Positions 45,615 to 56,686 of a stretch of 64,000 nucleotides of DNA are shown here, one piece after another (positions within the stretch are counted from its first letter, which is position 1; every line of letters starts with the position of its first letter). Source of the DNA: an uncultured Spartobacteria bacterium. Its GTDB lineage: Bacteria > Verrucomicrobiota > Verrucomicrobiia > Chthoniobacterales > JAATET01. The translations under genes and the position numbers were made by a program. The stretch spans positions 62,001 to 126,000 of the forward strand of contig CALLUD010000006.1 in NCBI GenBank assembly GCA_938011325.1. The letters are read 5' to 3'. Under the pieces are notes generated by a model that was not told where the DNA came from, ran no database searches, and worked only from the letters and a program-made list of their open reading frames with translations.

Positions 45615-45636
45615 GGAATTACCCCGACAAGCAGGT

Positions 45637-45655
45637 GGCGTGCGAACAACACGCC
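45637..45655 (-). terminator. candidate hairpin after actD
   Basis: GGCGTG at 45637-45642 and CACGCC at 45650-45655 form a perfect 6-bp stem with a seven-base loop, between the actD stop and the PEP-CTERM start on the minus strand. There is no T tract right after it, so it is weak as an intrinsic terminator, but it marks the end of the respiratory operon. Confidence 0.3.
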
Positions 45656-45699
45656 ATTCGTGACGATTTTGTAAATCCGCTCCCGCTCGCGGAAGCCGC

Positions 45700-46260
45700 T
45701 CAGTCCTCGTGGACGATGGCGAGATTCTTGCCGCCGATGCTCTCGAGGAACTCGCGCGTTTCGCGGTCCGAGAAAATCGGATCCCGCGCCTCGATGGCGA
45801 CGTAGAATTTATCGTCAGTGACCTTCTTGAAGCGCTCCCAGTTGAAGAGCGGGTGGTTCCAGCGCGGAAGACCGTTGAGGATCAGCATCCCGAACACCGC
45901 GGTGAAGGCGGAGCAAAGGATCGTCAGCTCGAACATGATCGGGAAGAACGCCGGGACGGTCATGAGGTTGACCGGCTTGCCCGCGACCACGAGCGGATAG
46001 AGGAACGACGACGGAATGAACTCCAGCGACACGGCGGTGAGGAAACCGGTGAGACCGCCGATGAAGACGATCTGCGCCAGATAGGAGCGCTTCATGCCCA
46101 TCGCGTGGTCCATGCCATGGATGGGAAACGGGGAGTAGACGTCCCAGCGCTTGTAGCCGGCATCACGCACCTTCTCGGCCGCATGATACAGGTCTCGGGC
46201 GCTGTCGAATTCCGCGGCGATCGCGAAAACGGGAGCTTCAGGATTTCCTGCGATTTCCAT
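45700..46260 (-). CDS. actD: alternative complex III subunit ActD (DUF3341)
   Basis: This is an inner-membrane subunit of alternative complex III, the quinol-oxidising complex that replaces cytochrome bc1. The 186-residue protein has an N-terminal soluble part (VFAIAAEFDSARDLYHAAEK, YSPFPIHGMDHAMGMKRSYL) and two membrane helices (IVFIGGLTGFLTAVSLEFIP, MFELTILCSAFTAVFGMLIL). The motif PFPIHGMD is the DUF3341 hallmark. The ATG at 46258-46260 lies eleven bases after the actC stop. It is the last gene of the operon; actE and actF do not follow. Confidence 0.92.
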   Translation of the reverse strand: MEIAGNPEAPVFAIAAEFDSARDLYHAAEKVRDAGYKRWDVYSPFPIHGMDHAMGMKRSYLAQIVFIGGLTGFLTAVSLEFIPSSFLYPLVVAGKPVNLMTVPAFFPIMFELTILCSAFTAVFGMLILNGLPRWNHPLFNWERFKKVTDDKFYVAIEARDPIFSDRETREFLESIGGKNLAIVHED

Positions 46261-46271
46261 GGCTGATTCTC

Positions 46272-47732
<1,461 letters not shown>

Positions 47733-47734
47733 GA

Positions 47735-50700
47735 TCAGTGGTGCGCCTCCGTCGCTTCAGAATGATCGCCATGACCTTCGGCATGACCGCCGTGATGCGA
47801 TGGCGTGTTGATATTGCCGACCAGCTCCGCGCCGGGCATCGCCATGTTCGGATTCTTGATGCGGGCGAGATACGTGATGCGCGGCCGTGCGTTGAGATAC
47901 TTCAACATTTCGTAACCGCGCTCACTCTTCCGGAGCTTCGAGACCTCGCTCTTCTCGTCATTCTGGTCCCCAAAGACAATGGCTCCCGACGGGCACGCCT
48001 GCTGGCAGGCGGTCTTGAATGGCGCGATCGGCGTCTTGTTCTTGTCGGTCGGGCCTGCCTTCACGAGACGGGCAATCTTCGCCTCCTCGATGCGCTGGAT
48101 GCAGAACGTGCACTTTTCCATCACACCGCGCATGCGGACCGTGACGTTCGGGTTCTTCTGCATCTTGAGGCTGTCGGCCATGCCCTTCTTCGCGAGCGGG
48201 CCGAAGTAGAGCTTGTCGATCGGGCGCTGGTTGTAATCGAAGTAATTGAAGCGCCGGACCTTCCACGGACAGTTGTTCGCGCAATAGCGGGTGCCGATGC
48301 AGCGGTTGTAGGCCATGAGGTTCAGGCCATCCTCGCTGTGCACGGTGGCATTCACCGGGCAGACGGTCTCGCAAGGCGCGTTCTCGCATTGCTGGCAGGT
48401 GATCAACTGCGCGAGCATCTCCGGATCGGCGGACTGCGTCTCGATCTTGTCGCCACGGTCTTCGCCGGGCTTGCCCGCAAAATAGCGGTCGATGCGAATC
48501 CACGCCATGTCGCGGCCCTTGATGACCTGATCCTTGCCGACGACGGGCACGTTATTCTCGGCCTGGCAGGCGAGCAGGCAGGCATTGCAGCCGCTGCACA
48601 CGCTCAGGTCCACGGTCATTGCCCATTGTTCCTTCGCAAGCTCGTGCGGCTGGAAATACGGGTTCCTGTAAAGCGAAATCTCCGGCGGGAGATGCCCGTC
48701 CATTCCCATCGTCTTAGGGAACTCGGGATTCTCCTCGTAAGTCTTCAGCGTGCCTTCGCGGAAAAGGTCGCGACCTTCCATCGACCACGTCTCCTGCGGG
48801 CGTGCGAGCGGATAGCGCGGCCCGCCGGCGGCCTTCACGGTGACGCCGGTCTGGAATCGCATTCCGGTGCTCGTGCGCAGCGGATAGGCATTGAAGCCGA
48901 CATTCTTCATCAGCGCCGAGACGTCGTTGCGGCCGTAGCCGAGCGCGATGGAAATGGAATCCTCCGCGTGGCCGGGGGCGATCAACGCCGGCGCCTTCAT
49001 CGAGCGGCCCGCCGCGGAGATCTCGACCATGTCGCCGTCCTTCACGCCAAGCTTCTTCGCCATCGCGTAGCTCATCAGCGCGGCATTGTCCCACGTGAGC
49101 TTGCTCTCGAAGTCGGGCGTCTCCTGAAGCCAGGAGTTGTTGGCATAGCGACCGTCGTCGACGCTGGTGCTCTGCAGGAACACGAGCTCCGTGCCCTGCG
49201 AAGGCGTCGGAGGCTGTTGCGCGAGGAGGGGTGCCACCGCGCCCACATTCAGCGACGCCGGTTGATACTGCGGAGCGCCATGGAAGCCGGCGCGCAGAAA
49301 TTCGTTCCACGCGGTGTTGAGCGAAAGGCCGCTGTGCCCGGTGATTTGCTGGAACGTCTCCCGCACAAGCTCTGGACCCGTCGGTTTCGGCCGACCGGCG
49401 AGCTGCGCGAGGATTTCCAGCGCCGAGATGCCACCCCATAGCGGGACAATCATCGGCTGCACGGCGGTGTAGACCCCGTCGTAGGTCAACACATCGCCCC
49501 ATGCCTCGAGGTAATGCGCGGCCGGGACGGACCATTTGCACTGCTTCGAGGTCTCATCCTCGAACATCGAGAGGTGCACGGTCTCGGGCACTTCGAGGAG
49601 GAGCTGCGGAAAGCCGATATCGGCCGGCGCGTCGTAAACGGGATTGCCGCCGAGAATGAAGAGCTTCTGAATTCCCCCGCCCTGAATCGCTTTCGCGAGA
49701 TCGAGGATGCTGGCCGCGGGTTTGCGACCGGTGCGAATCACCTTCAGCGTCGTGCCGAGGTTGCCGAGCGCCTCGTTGATTGCGAGCCCAAGCGCCTGCA
49801 CGTGCCATGGCTGCTGCGACCCGACCAACACGAGACTCGCGCCACGGGCGGACAGGAGGTCGTTGGCCACGCCGGTCAGCCAGGCGTCGTCAAGCGTCGC
49901 GTCCGACTGCGGCAACGCGGCCGCGAGGCTCGCTGCGGTTCCGCCAATCTTCGCCGCGAGCGCGGCGGCGAACGCCCCAATGTCGCTCGCCTTCAGCCGC
50001 AGGCGATGGTCCGCAAGGCCGCCCGTGCTCGAGTAATGGTTCTCGACCACGTAGAGGCGGTTCATCTTGCCGTTGTCGGGATTCCGCCGCGGATAGAAGC
50101 CCGCCGCGTATCCGACCCCCACCTCGCTCGGGTTCAAAAAGTCGCTGTCGAGCGCGAGAATGACATCCGCCCGCGCAAAGTCCGGCACGAGCCGTCCATC
50201 GGGCAATCCCGCCGCTTCCATCGCAAGCGTCGATTCGGTGGTGCCCAGCGGCTCGTATTCCGCCCAAAGCAGGCCCGGCAGTTTCTGCTCGAGTTCCGCG
50301 CGCAAGCGGTCGCGAGTCGGCGACTGGATGCCATCCGTGAGGATCGCCACCCCCTGCCCTCCCGCGGCTGCGGTGTCGGCAAGGAATTTCTCGAAAATCT
50401 CAACATCCACCGGCGAGCCTTCGCGCGTGATCTGCTTCTTGCGATTCGGGTCGTAGAGATCGAGAATGCTGGCCTGCGCGAAGCCGTCGGTTCCGCCATT
50501 GCTGGAGGGATGCAGCGGATTCCCCTCAAGCTTCGTCGGGCGACCATCGACGGTCGTGGCGATGAGCGGGATCGCACCGAGCCGTGTCGGCATCGCAGTC
50601 GCGTAGTAGAGGAAGCGACCGGGAATCGTCCACTCGACACCTTCCTTGAGCGGCACGATGAACGACGCGGGGCGGCGGCAGCCGGTCAATCCCACGCCGG

Positions 50701-50893
50701 CGAGCGCCATCGAGGCACCCATGAGCTTGAGGAAGTCGCGCTTCGAAAGTCCGCTGTCTTCGTAGACATCCGCTCCGCGCGGGAACTCCCGTTTCAAAGT
50801 CTCCTCAAACTCCGGCGAGTTCTCCAATTCGTTCAAGCTGCGCCACATCGTGGGGCGCTCGGGACGAGGGGGATGGGGCAGGATGCGCTTCAT
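47735..50893 (-). CDS. actB: alternative complex III subunit ActB (molybdopterin-like plus Fe-S)
   Basis: This is the iron-sulfur subunit of alternative complex III, 1052 residues. The N-terminus MWRSLNELENSPEFEETLKR is the extended Tat leader typical of ActB, with KR at 51-52 and a lipobox-like LTGC (C72). A molybdopterin-oxidoreductase-like domain follows but shows no cofactor ligand I can identify. The C-terminal ferredoxin part (about 760-960) holds the cluster motifs CSGCNACLLAC, CQQCENAPCETVC, CIGTRYCANNC and CTFC..ACQQAC. The ATG overlaps the actA stop by four bases. The acidic, His-rich tail (HHGGHAEGHGDHSE) is normal for the group. Confidence 0.95.
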   Translation of the reverse strand: MKRILPHPPRPERPTMWRSLNELENSPEFEETLKREFPRGADVYEDSGLSKRDFLKLMGASMALAGVGLTGCRRPASFIVPLKEGVEWTIPGRFLYYATAMPTRLGAIPLIATTVDGRPTKLEGNPLHPSSNGGTDGFAQASILDLYDPNRKKQITREGSPVDVEIFEKFLADTAAAGGQGVAILTDGIQSPTRDRLRAELEQKLPGLLWAEYEPLGTTESTLAMEAAGLPDGRLVPDFARADVILALDSDFLNPSEVGVGYAAGFYPRRNPDNGKMNRLYVVENHYSSTGGLADHRLRLKASDIGAFAAALAAKIGGTAASLAAALPQSDATLDDAWLTGVANDLLSARGASLVLVGSQQPWHVQALGLAINEALGNLGTTLKVIRTGRKPAASILDLAKAIQGGGIQKLFILGGNPVYDAPADIGFPQLLLEVPETVHLSMFEDETSKQCKWSVPAAHYLEAWGDVLTYDGVYTAVQPMIVPLWGGISALEILAQLAGRPKPTGPELVRETFQQITGHSGLSLNTAWNEFLRAGFHGAPQYQPASLNVGAVAPLLAQQPPTPSQGTELVFLQSTSVDDGRYANNSWLQETPDFESKLTWDNAALMSYAMAKKLGVKDGDMVEISAAGRSMKAPALIAPGHAEDSISIALGYGRNDVSALMKNVGFNAYPLRTSTGMRFQTGVTVKAAGGPRYPLARPQETWSMEGRDLFREGTLKTYEENPEFPKTMGMDGHLPPEISLYRNPYFQPHELAKEQWAMTVDLSVCSGCNACLLACQAENNVPVVGKDQVIKGRDMAWIRIDRYFAGKPGEDRGDKIETQSADPEMLAQLITCQQCENAPCETVCPVNATVHSEDGLNLMAYNRCIGTRYCANNCPWKVRRFNYFDYNQRPIDKLYFGPLAKKGMADSLKMQKNPNVTVRMRGVMEKCTFCIQRIEEAKIARLVKAGPTDKNKTPIAPFKTACQQACPSGAIVFGDQNDEKSEVSKLRKSERGYEMLKYLNARPRITYLARIKNPNMAMPGAELVGNINTPSHHGGHAEGHGDHSEATEAHH

Positions 50894-51549
50894 CGGTGGC
50901 AACCTCCACAGGTGACGGGCGGGTTGACGTCCCACTCCTTTTTGAAGGCCAGTCCGATCTCCTGCTGCGACTGGCCAGCCACGGGCTTCCATTTCATGTT
51001 GAAGACTTCCTCCGGCGGACGCAGGTGATTCTCCGGCGCGCGGTGACACTCGAGGCACCATGCCATGCTTTGCGGCTCGTGCTGGTAAACGACCTCCATC
51101 GTGCTCACGTCGCCATGGCACGAGAAGCAGCTCACGCCGCGGTTCACGTGCACGGCGTGGTTGAAATACGCGTAGTCGGGCACCTGGTGAATGCGGTTCC
51201 ACTGCACCGGGGCGCCCGTCTGCCAGCTGTTTACGATCGCGGTGAGCTTCGGATTGTTGCTCTGCACCTTGCCCTCGCCGTGGCAGGTGATGCACGTCTG
51301 GGTCGTCGGGACATTCGAATGCGCGGCAACCTCGACAAAGCTGTGGCAGTAACGGCAGTCCATGCCCAGCTGCTCGACGTGAATCCTGTGCGAGAACGGC
51401 ACGGGCTGGTCGGGCTGATAGCCGACGCGCGTGTATTTCGGCGTGAAGTAATACCAGACGGCAAGGAGCAAAAACGTTCCAACAGCCCCGGCACAAATGA
51501 CCAGCTTCAGCGGAAGCCAGTTGGTCCATCTGGGGAAGAAATTCGCCAT
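50890..51549 (-). CDS. actA: alternative complex III pentaheme cytochrome ActA
   Basis: This is a membrane-anchored multiheme cytochrome c of 219 residues. One N-terminal helix (LVICAGAVGTFLLLAVWYY) is followed by five CXXCH heme sites at residues 65-69, 86-90, 141-145, 165-169 and 214-218. Five hemes and an N-terminal anchor are the standard ActA layout. It heads the actABCD operon, with an FNR/CRP-like site about 80 bases upstream of its start. Electrons pass from ActB and ActC to this subunit and then to a terminal oxidase, which is not in the window. Confidence 0.95.
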   Translation of the reverse strand: MANFFPRWTNWLPLKLVICAGAVGTFLLLAVWYYFTPKYTRVGYQPDQPVPFSHRIHVEQLGMDCRYCHSFVEVAAHSNVPTTQTCITCHGEGKVQSNNPKLTAIVNSWQTGAPVQWNRIHQVPDYAYFNHAVHVNRGVSCFSCHGDVSTMEVVYQHEPQSMAWCLECHRAPENHLRPPEEVFNMKWKPVAGQSQQEIGLAFKKEWDVNPPVTCGGCHR

Positions 51550-51628
51550 CTCAGTCGGTCAAAAAAAAACGCGCCGGTGCGCGATGGCCATGAGGCTAGT
51601 ATTAACGAAACTTATAGCAATCAATTTT

Positions 51629-51642
51629 TTGACGGAGATCAA
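51629..51642 (-). promoter_or_regulatory. FNR/CRP-like operator upstream of actA
   Basis: TTGACGGAGATCAA at 51629-51642 differs by one base from the FNR consensus TTGAT-N4-ATCAA. On the minus strand a TATAAG and a TAATAC-like element lie 15 to 40 bases downstream of it, toward actA. The box centre would fall near -43 of a start from the second element, a normal activator place. The remainder of the 228-base gap shows no gene. Confidence 0.4.
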
Positions 51643-51777
51643 ATCGGACATTTGACGAGATGGAGCCGGTCGATGGGGGGTGGTTTTTTCCGCCGCAATC
51701 CAGCGCGGGATCGCGGACGCGCGAGAACCTAGCAAAATCGGGTTCGCTGATGTCAACAGAATCGATATAGTCCGGGC

Positions 51778-52242
51778 ATGTTTCGCCGTTTTTTTCTGGC
51801 TGTCGTCGTCGCAGGAACCCTTTCGCTCGGCGGACTCGCCATCGCGCAGGACCAGGCCCAGCCAAAGCTCCCGACCATTCCGCTCCTCATCGGCGAGAAA
51901 AAACTCGTGGCGGAAATCGCGGATGAACCGACCGAGCGGGAAACCGGCATGATGCACCGCACCGAGCTCGGAGAGAACGAGGGAATGCTCTTCGTGTTTC
52001 CAGGGCCCACCCAGCTCGCCTTCTGGATGCGCAACACCACGATTCCCCTCTCGGTGGCCTACATCAATCCGGACGGCGTCATTCTCGAAATCCACGACCT
52101 CCAGCCGCTGGACGAAACTCCAGTGCCAAGCGTGTTCGACTCCGCTCTGTATGCGCTGGAGACGCACCAGGGCTGGTTCGCGGAAAACGGCATCATGGCC
52201 GGCGACACCATTCAGGGTTTGCCCGGCCCGTCGCGCGAGTAA
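51778..52242 (+). CDS. DUF192 family exported protein
   Basis: This is a 154-residue protein with a signal peptide (RRFFLAVVVAGTLSLGGLA, cleavage near AIA). The DUF192 core is plain: ERETGMMHRTELGENEGMLF, PTQLAFWMRNTTIPLSVAYI and FALYALE-like ending. DUF192 proteins have a compact beta fold and no firmly known activity. It is divergent from actA. Its stop is directly followed by the convergent stop of the RNase E/G gene. Confidence 0.88.
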   Translation: MFRRFFLAVVVAGTLSLGGLAIAQDQAQPKLPTIPLLIGEKKLVAEIADEPTERETGMMHRTELGENEGMLFVFPGPTQLAFWMRNTTIPLSVAYINPDGVILEIHDLQPLDETPVPSVFDSALYALETHQGWFAENGIMAGDTIQGLPGPSRE

Positions 52243-53829
52243 CTACGGCCGGAGTTCCTCGCCCGTGATCGCGTTCGTGATCACGAAGTGCTCCGGGTGG
52301 AACGTCGGGTCCGCACGGAAACTCAACCGGCCCGCGTAGCGACGCTCGATGTCGATGAGCAGTTCCTCGTCCTCCTCCCGCAGGCGCGCGAGGAGATCGG
52401 GGTGCACGGCGACCTTCACCTCGTGCACCTCGTTCTGGTGCCGCTTCAACACGGAATGCAGCGCGCGCTGCAGCTCGACGCTCATCGTCATCGGGCTCTT
52501 CACGCGGCCGGTTCCGTTGCAGCACTTGCAAATGACGTATTGAGAGCTCGCGAGGCTTTCCTGCGCGCGCTGGCGCGTCATCTCCATGAGGCCGAGCTGC
52601 GAAATCGGCAGCACGTGTGTGCGGGCCTTGTCGCGCTTGAGCCGCTCGCGCACCCGCTGATAGACCGCCTGCTGATCCTTGCGGCTCTTCATGTCGATGA
52701 AGTCCGCGACGATCAATCCTCCGATGTTCCGAAGCCGGAGCTGGCGCGCAATCTCGTCGGCCGCCTCGAGATTCGTCATGAGGATTGTCTTGTCCATGTC
52801 CTTCGCGCCCTTGTTGCGGCCCGTGTTGACGTCGATGGCGATCATCGCCTCGGTTTCGTCAATCACGATGTAGCCGCCGCACGGCAGCCAGACCTGGCGG
52901 TGGAAGGCGGACTCGATCTGCGGCTGCACGCCGAAAAAATCAAAGATCGGCTGCGCGCCGCCGTAGTGGTGCACGCGCTTCTTCGCGCGCTTCGAAATTT
53001 GCTCCACCTGCTTCTGCATGCGCTCGAACGCCTGCAGGTCGTCCACAAGCACTTCGTCCACCTCGTCGGTGAGGAAATCGCGCACCGAGCGGTCGATGAG
53101 ATCCGGCTCGCGGAACAGCTCCGCCGGCGCTTTCTTCTCCTGCATGCCGCGCTCGATCTCCGCCCACTGCTCGAGCAGGAGATTCAAATCACGCACGAAA
53201 TAGCGGGCTCGCTGCCCCTGCCCGGCCGTGCGCATGATCACGCCCATCCCCTCCGGCAGGTCGAGGCCGCGCAGGATCTTGCGCAGCCGCTCGCGCTCGG
53301 CGGGATCGTCGATCTTGCGCGAAATGCCGCACTGGTCGTTGAAGGGCATCAGCACGAGATAACGCCCGGCGAGACTGATGTTCGTGGTGATGCGCGGGCC
53401 CTTGTTGCTGATCGGTCCCTTGCTCACCTGAACGATGACATCCGAGCCGACGGGATAAATGTTCGGGATGTCCTTCGCGGTGATCTTCTTGGCCTTCGCC
53501 TTCTTCCCGTCGCCCTTGCCGTCACGGCTCACCGCTTCGATCCCGCTGTCTAGCGCAGCCGGAATCGCATCCCAGAAATGGAGGAAGGCGTTCTTCTCAA
53601 ACCCGATGTCGACAAACATCGCCTTGAGCCCGTGCTCGATGTTGCGAACCTTGCCTTTGTAGATGCTGCCGACGATGTTGCGGTCGGTCTCGCGCTCGAG
53701 GGTATATTCCTCGAGGCGGTTGTTCTCAAGCAGCGCGACGCGCTTCTCGAGCTTCTCGCAGCTGACAATCAGTTTCGTGCCCGTGGGCTTGCGGCCCAGT
53801 CCCAAAAGTCGTTTTACCGTTTCGATCAT
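52243..53829 (-). CDS. ribonuclease E/G
   Basis: This is a single-strand-specific endoribonuclease of 528 residues, closer to RNase G size (no long C-terminal scaffold). The S1 domain starts RNIVGSIYKGKVRNIEHGL and contains a Lys/Gly-rich insertion (about residues 96-115). The catalytic motifs are IAIDVNTGRN, whose Asp binds magnesium, and GGLIVADFIDMK with the second Asp. The zinc-link CKCCNGTGRV is present. It processes rRNA and mRNA. It lies 60 bases after mrdA and ends the mre operon, a link between shape genes and RNase G also seen in Proteobacteria. Confidence 0.92.
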   Translation of the reverse strand: MIETVKRLLGLGRKPTGTKLIVSCEKLEKRVALLENNRLEEYTLERETDRNIVGSIYKGKVRNIEHGLKAMFVDIGFEKNAFLHFWDAIPAALDSGIEAVSRDGKGDGKKAKAKKITAKDIPNIYPVGSDVIVQVSKGPISNKGPRITTNISLAGRYLVLMPFNDQCGISRKIDDPAERERLRKILRGLDLPEGMGVIMRTAGQGQRARYFVRDLNLLLEQWAEIERGMQEKKAPAELFREPDLIDRSVRDFLTDEVDEVLVDDLQAFERMQKQVEQISKRAKKRVHHYGGAQPIFDFFGVQPQIESAFHRQVWLPCGGYIVIDETEAMIAIDVNTGRNKGAKDMDKTILMTNLEAADEIARQLRLRNIGGLIVADFIDMKSRKDQQAVYQRVRERLKRDKARTHVLPISQLGLMEMTRQRAQESLASSQYVICKCCNGTGRVKSPMTMSVELQRALHSVLKRHQNEVHEVKVAVHPDLLARLREEDEELLIDIERRYAGRLSFRADPTFHPEHFVITNAITGEELRP

Positions 53830-53889
53830 TCCGTTGGTGCCCCCAGCGGAGTCCGTGGGGAGGGGTTAAGTGGTTAAAGGATTTCATCC

Positions 53890-56133
53890 TCAGCGTCGGA
53901 AGGGGTTGCGACGTGGGGGAGCGGACTCCCTCTCGTCTTTTTTCTTTCCTCCGCCAAAGTTGAAAAAGTTCATCAGCCCCTTCTTTTCCTTCCGGGGCTT
54001 TTCGACGCGTCCGCCCGCATCGGGCTCCTCGCGAATACTCGGAGCGGCCGCCGCGGCAACCTCCGTCACGCTCGCCGAGGCGGCGGCCACCGTCTCGACC
54101 GTCTCCGTTTCGCTGCTGGTGATGGCGGGAACGTCGCCGCCGAAATCGATGGATTCGATCTGCTTGAAACTGCCCACCGCCGGCTCCAGCGCCGCGAGCT
54201 CGACGTTGAGCTCCCCGCTGTCCAGCGCAAAGGCCTCCTCCAAAATCTTCCCGGCCACCGGTGCGGCGACGCCGCCACCCGATTTGCCGCCCTGCACGAG
54301 CACGCACACCGCATACTTCGGCTGATCGTAGGGCGCGAATGCGATGAAGAGCGTGTTGTTGTCCTTCACCCGCTGGCCGTCCTTGTTCACGCGCCAGTTT
54401 TGCGCGGTGCCCGTCTTGCCGGAGACTTCGATGCCGGCAATGCGGGCCTTGCGCGCGGTGCCGCCGGCCTCGTTCACGACGCGCCACATGCCGCGGCGCA
54501 CGTGCTCGAGCTGATCGGGCGTGATGCCGCCATCGGTGATCAAGTTCGAGCGAACTTTCACCGGCTCCTGATAAACGGTGTTGCCCTCATGGTCCACGAC
54601 CTTGTCCACGAGCCGCGGATAATAGCACGTGCCGCCATTGGCAATGGTCGCCGTCACCATCGCCATCTGCAGCGGCGAGGCGAGCACCTGGCCCTGGCCA
54701 ATCGAAACGTTCGCCGTGAGTCCCGGCCTCCATCGCTCGCGCGGGCTCACCTTCGCGAGGTGGTCGGGACCATCCAGAATGCCGGGATTCTCGCCGGAAA
54801 GCGGCACGCCGGTCAGTTGCCCGAGCCCGAGCATGTTGCCGATCGCGACCATGTGCTCGATGCCCGCCGCGTTGAGATACTGCGCGAAATACGCGTTGCA
54901 CGAGTTTTTGATCGCGCCCTCGAGATCCAGCGAACCGTGGGATCCCTTGCCGAAGATCCAGCACTTCATGAAGTGGTTGCCGTAGCTCACGCCACCGCCG
55001 CAGCTGAAACGCCGGCCGCCAATCCCCGCGCGCAACCCCGCCAGCGCGCTCACAATCTTGTAGGTCGAGCCCGGGACATAGGCGTTGATCGCACGGTTCA
55101 GCAGGGGCGCCGTTTCGTCATTGATGAGCTCGGCCCAATCCTGCGCGGCGATGGAGGGAATGAACTTGTTGGGGTCGAACGACGGCACCGACGCCATCGC
55201 GAGAATGTCGCCATTGTTCACGTCGACCACGACCGCCGCGGCCCGGCCGGCCACTCGCAGCGTGTCTTCGACGATGTATTGCAGACGCGCGTCGATCGTG
55301 AGGTAAACGTCGTTCCCCGGAACCGGCGGAACGAGTTCGACATCGCCCTCGATGATCTGCCCCTTCGCGTCGCGCTGCAATACGCGCACCCCGGGCGTGC
55401 CGCGCAGATACTGGTCCATCGCCTTTTCGATCTGCGACTTCCCCTCCATGTCGGGCTGGTAGAAATTGTATTCCCGTCCCGCGGCCGCCTCGTCGCGGCG
55501 CTGCTTGCCGACATCGTTCGGCGCGCCGACGTAGCCGAGGATGTGCGCCGCCAGAGAGCCGTAGGGGTAGTTGCGGACCGGTTTGATCTCGGCCTTCAAG
55601 CCGGGCAGGCTGAGATTGAATTCCATGAACCGCATGACCTCCTCCTTCGAGAGGTCCTGCCGGTAGGTGTAGGGAATGAGCCGCTCGTTGCGGTAATGCT
55701 TCTGCAGGTCTTTCGAGTTGTAGTCCTGCTCGAGGTCGAGATGCTGCAGCTTCGGAATGATCTTCTCATTCACGATGAGCGTGATGTCGGCCTCCTTTTC
55801 GTCGACGGGATTTCCCTGCACATCGATGCGCCGGTAATCAATCAACGGCACATGCCCGTGCTCCTCCTTGTAGGCGCGCACGATGTCCGGAAGATAAAAA
55901 TCCACCTCGAAGCTCGCGCGGTTCTCCACGAGCGCGATGCCATTGCGATCCTTGATCTCGCCGCGCACCGCCGGCAGACGCACCGTTACGCGCGAGCCCC
56001 CGCGGACCTTCGCCGCGTATTTCTCGCCCTCCACCACCTGCACCCACCACAAGCGCGCAACAAGAATGCCCAGCGCCGAGAGGACGATGATCCCCAAAAT
56101 CGCGATGCGGAAGGCGGGCGTCCCTTTTTTCAT
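53890..56133 (-). CDS. mrdA: penicillin-binding protein 2 (peptidoglycan D,D-transpeptidase MrdA)
   Basis: PBP2 is the elongasome transpeptidase that crosslinks new peptidoglycan with RodA. The 747-residue protein has one N-terminal membrane helix (IAILGIIVLSALGILVARLW), a dimerisation domain (KDRNGIALVENRASFEVDFY) and the transpeptidase. The catalytic S356 lies in PGSTYKIV with K359, the second motif is KNSCNAYF, and KTGTAQNW is the third. The C-terminus has an unusual Ala/Glu-rich tail (about 690-747), longer than usual for PBP2. It starts two bases after the mreD stop. Confidence 0.95.
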   Translation of the reverse strand: MKKGTPAFRIAILGIIVLSALGILVARLWWVQVVEGEKYAAKVRGGSRVTVRLPAVRGEIKDRNGIALVENRASFEVDFYLPDIVRAYKEEHGHVPLIDYRRIDVQGNPVDEKEADITLIVNEKIIPKLQHLDLEQDYNSKDLQKHYRNERLIPYTYRQDLSKEEVMRFMEFNLSLPGLKAEIKPVRNYPYGSLAAHILGYVGAPNDVGKQRRDEAAAGREYNFYQPDMEGKSQIEKAMDQYLRGTPGVRVLQRDAKGQIIEGDVELVPPVPGNDVYLTIDARLQYIVEDTLRVAGRAAAVVVDVNNGDILAMASVPSFDPNKFIPSIAAQDWAELINDETAPLLNRAINAYVPGSTYKIVSALAGLRAGIGGRRFSCGGGVSYGNHFMKCWIFGKGSHGSLDLEGAIKNSCNAYFAQYLNAAGIEHMVAIGNMLGLGQLTGVPLSGENPGILDGPDHLAKVSPRERWRPGLTANVSIGQGQVLASPLQMAMVTATIANGGTCYYPRLVDKVVDHEGNTVYQEPVKVRSNLITDGGITPDQLEHVRRGMWRVVNEAGGTARKARIAGIEVSGKTGTAQNWRVNKDGQRVKDNNTLFIAFAPYDQPKYAVCVLVQGGKSGGGVAAPVAGKILEEAFALDSGELNVELAALEPAVGSFKQIESIDFGGDVPAITSSETETVETVAAASASVTEVAAAAAPSIREEPDAGGRVEKPRKEKKGLMNFFNFGGGKKKDERESAPPRRNPFRR

Positions 56134-56134
56134 C

Positions 56135-56686
56135 TCAGAAGTCTCGCGTGAACTGGCGGTCGTGCCGGTAGCCCGAGATGAGAGTCACCACAAGAAGCAG
56201 GACCAGCGAAAACATCGACGCCAGCACACCCGGCGTAAGAATGCGCCAGGCGACCGTTTCATTCCAAAACAGCCCGCCGGAGTCGAACCGACTCATCGAA
56301 ATCATCAGAAACTGCAGGGCGAGCATCGTAATGGTGGTCAAGGCGCTCAAAATCGGCGGGAGCCACCAATGCCCTCGCTGAACCAGGGGGCGCACTCCCT
56401 GACAGATCGATCCGAATGCCACGAAAAGGAGGATAGACCACCCGGCCCGGATTTCAACAGACCCACCTACGAATTGGAGGTAAGCCACGTCGTAGAGAAA
56501 TCCCGCAAACAACGCGAGGACGAGCATGCAGGGAAACGGCAGCATGCATGCTCCGTAACAAACCAGCACCGGCACCAGATACACGCGAGCGCCATCCGCG
56601 GCGGCGATCGGGGGAATGAATTCCTCGATAATCAGCGCCGCAAAAATGCCCACGAGCAGGCCGAGGGTCCAGAGCACATCCTTCAT
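56135..56686 (-). CDS. mreD: rod shape-determining protein MreD
   Basis: This is a 183-residue integral membrane protein of the elongasome. About five hydrophobic helices are visible: LWTLGLLVGIFAALIIEEFI, VYLVPVLVCYGACMLPFPCM, SILLFVAFGSICQGV, ITMLALQFLMIS and MFSLVLLLVVTLISG. Sequence conservation in MreD is low, so position decides the call: its ATG overlaps the mreC stop (ATGA) and mrdA begins right after it. The start at 56684-56686 is fixed by this overlap. Confidence 0.85.
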   Translation of the reverse strand: MKDVLWTLGLLVGIFAALIIEEFIPPIAAADGARVYLVPVLVCYGACMLPFPCMLVLALFAGFLYDVAYLQFVGGSVEIRAGWSILLFVAFGSICQGVRPLVQRGHWWLPPILSALTTITMLALQFLMISMSRFDSGGLFWNETVAWRILTPGVLASMFSLVLLLVVTLISGYRHDRQFTRDF

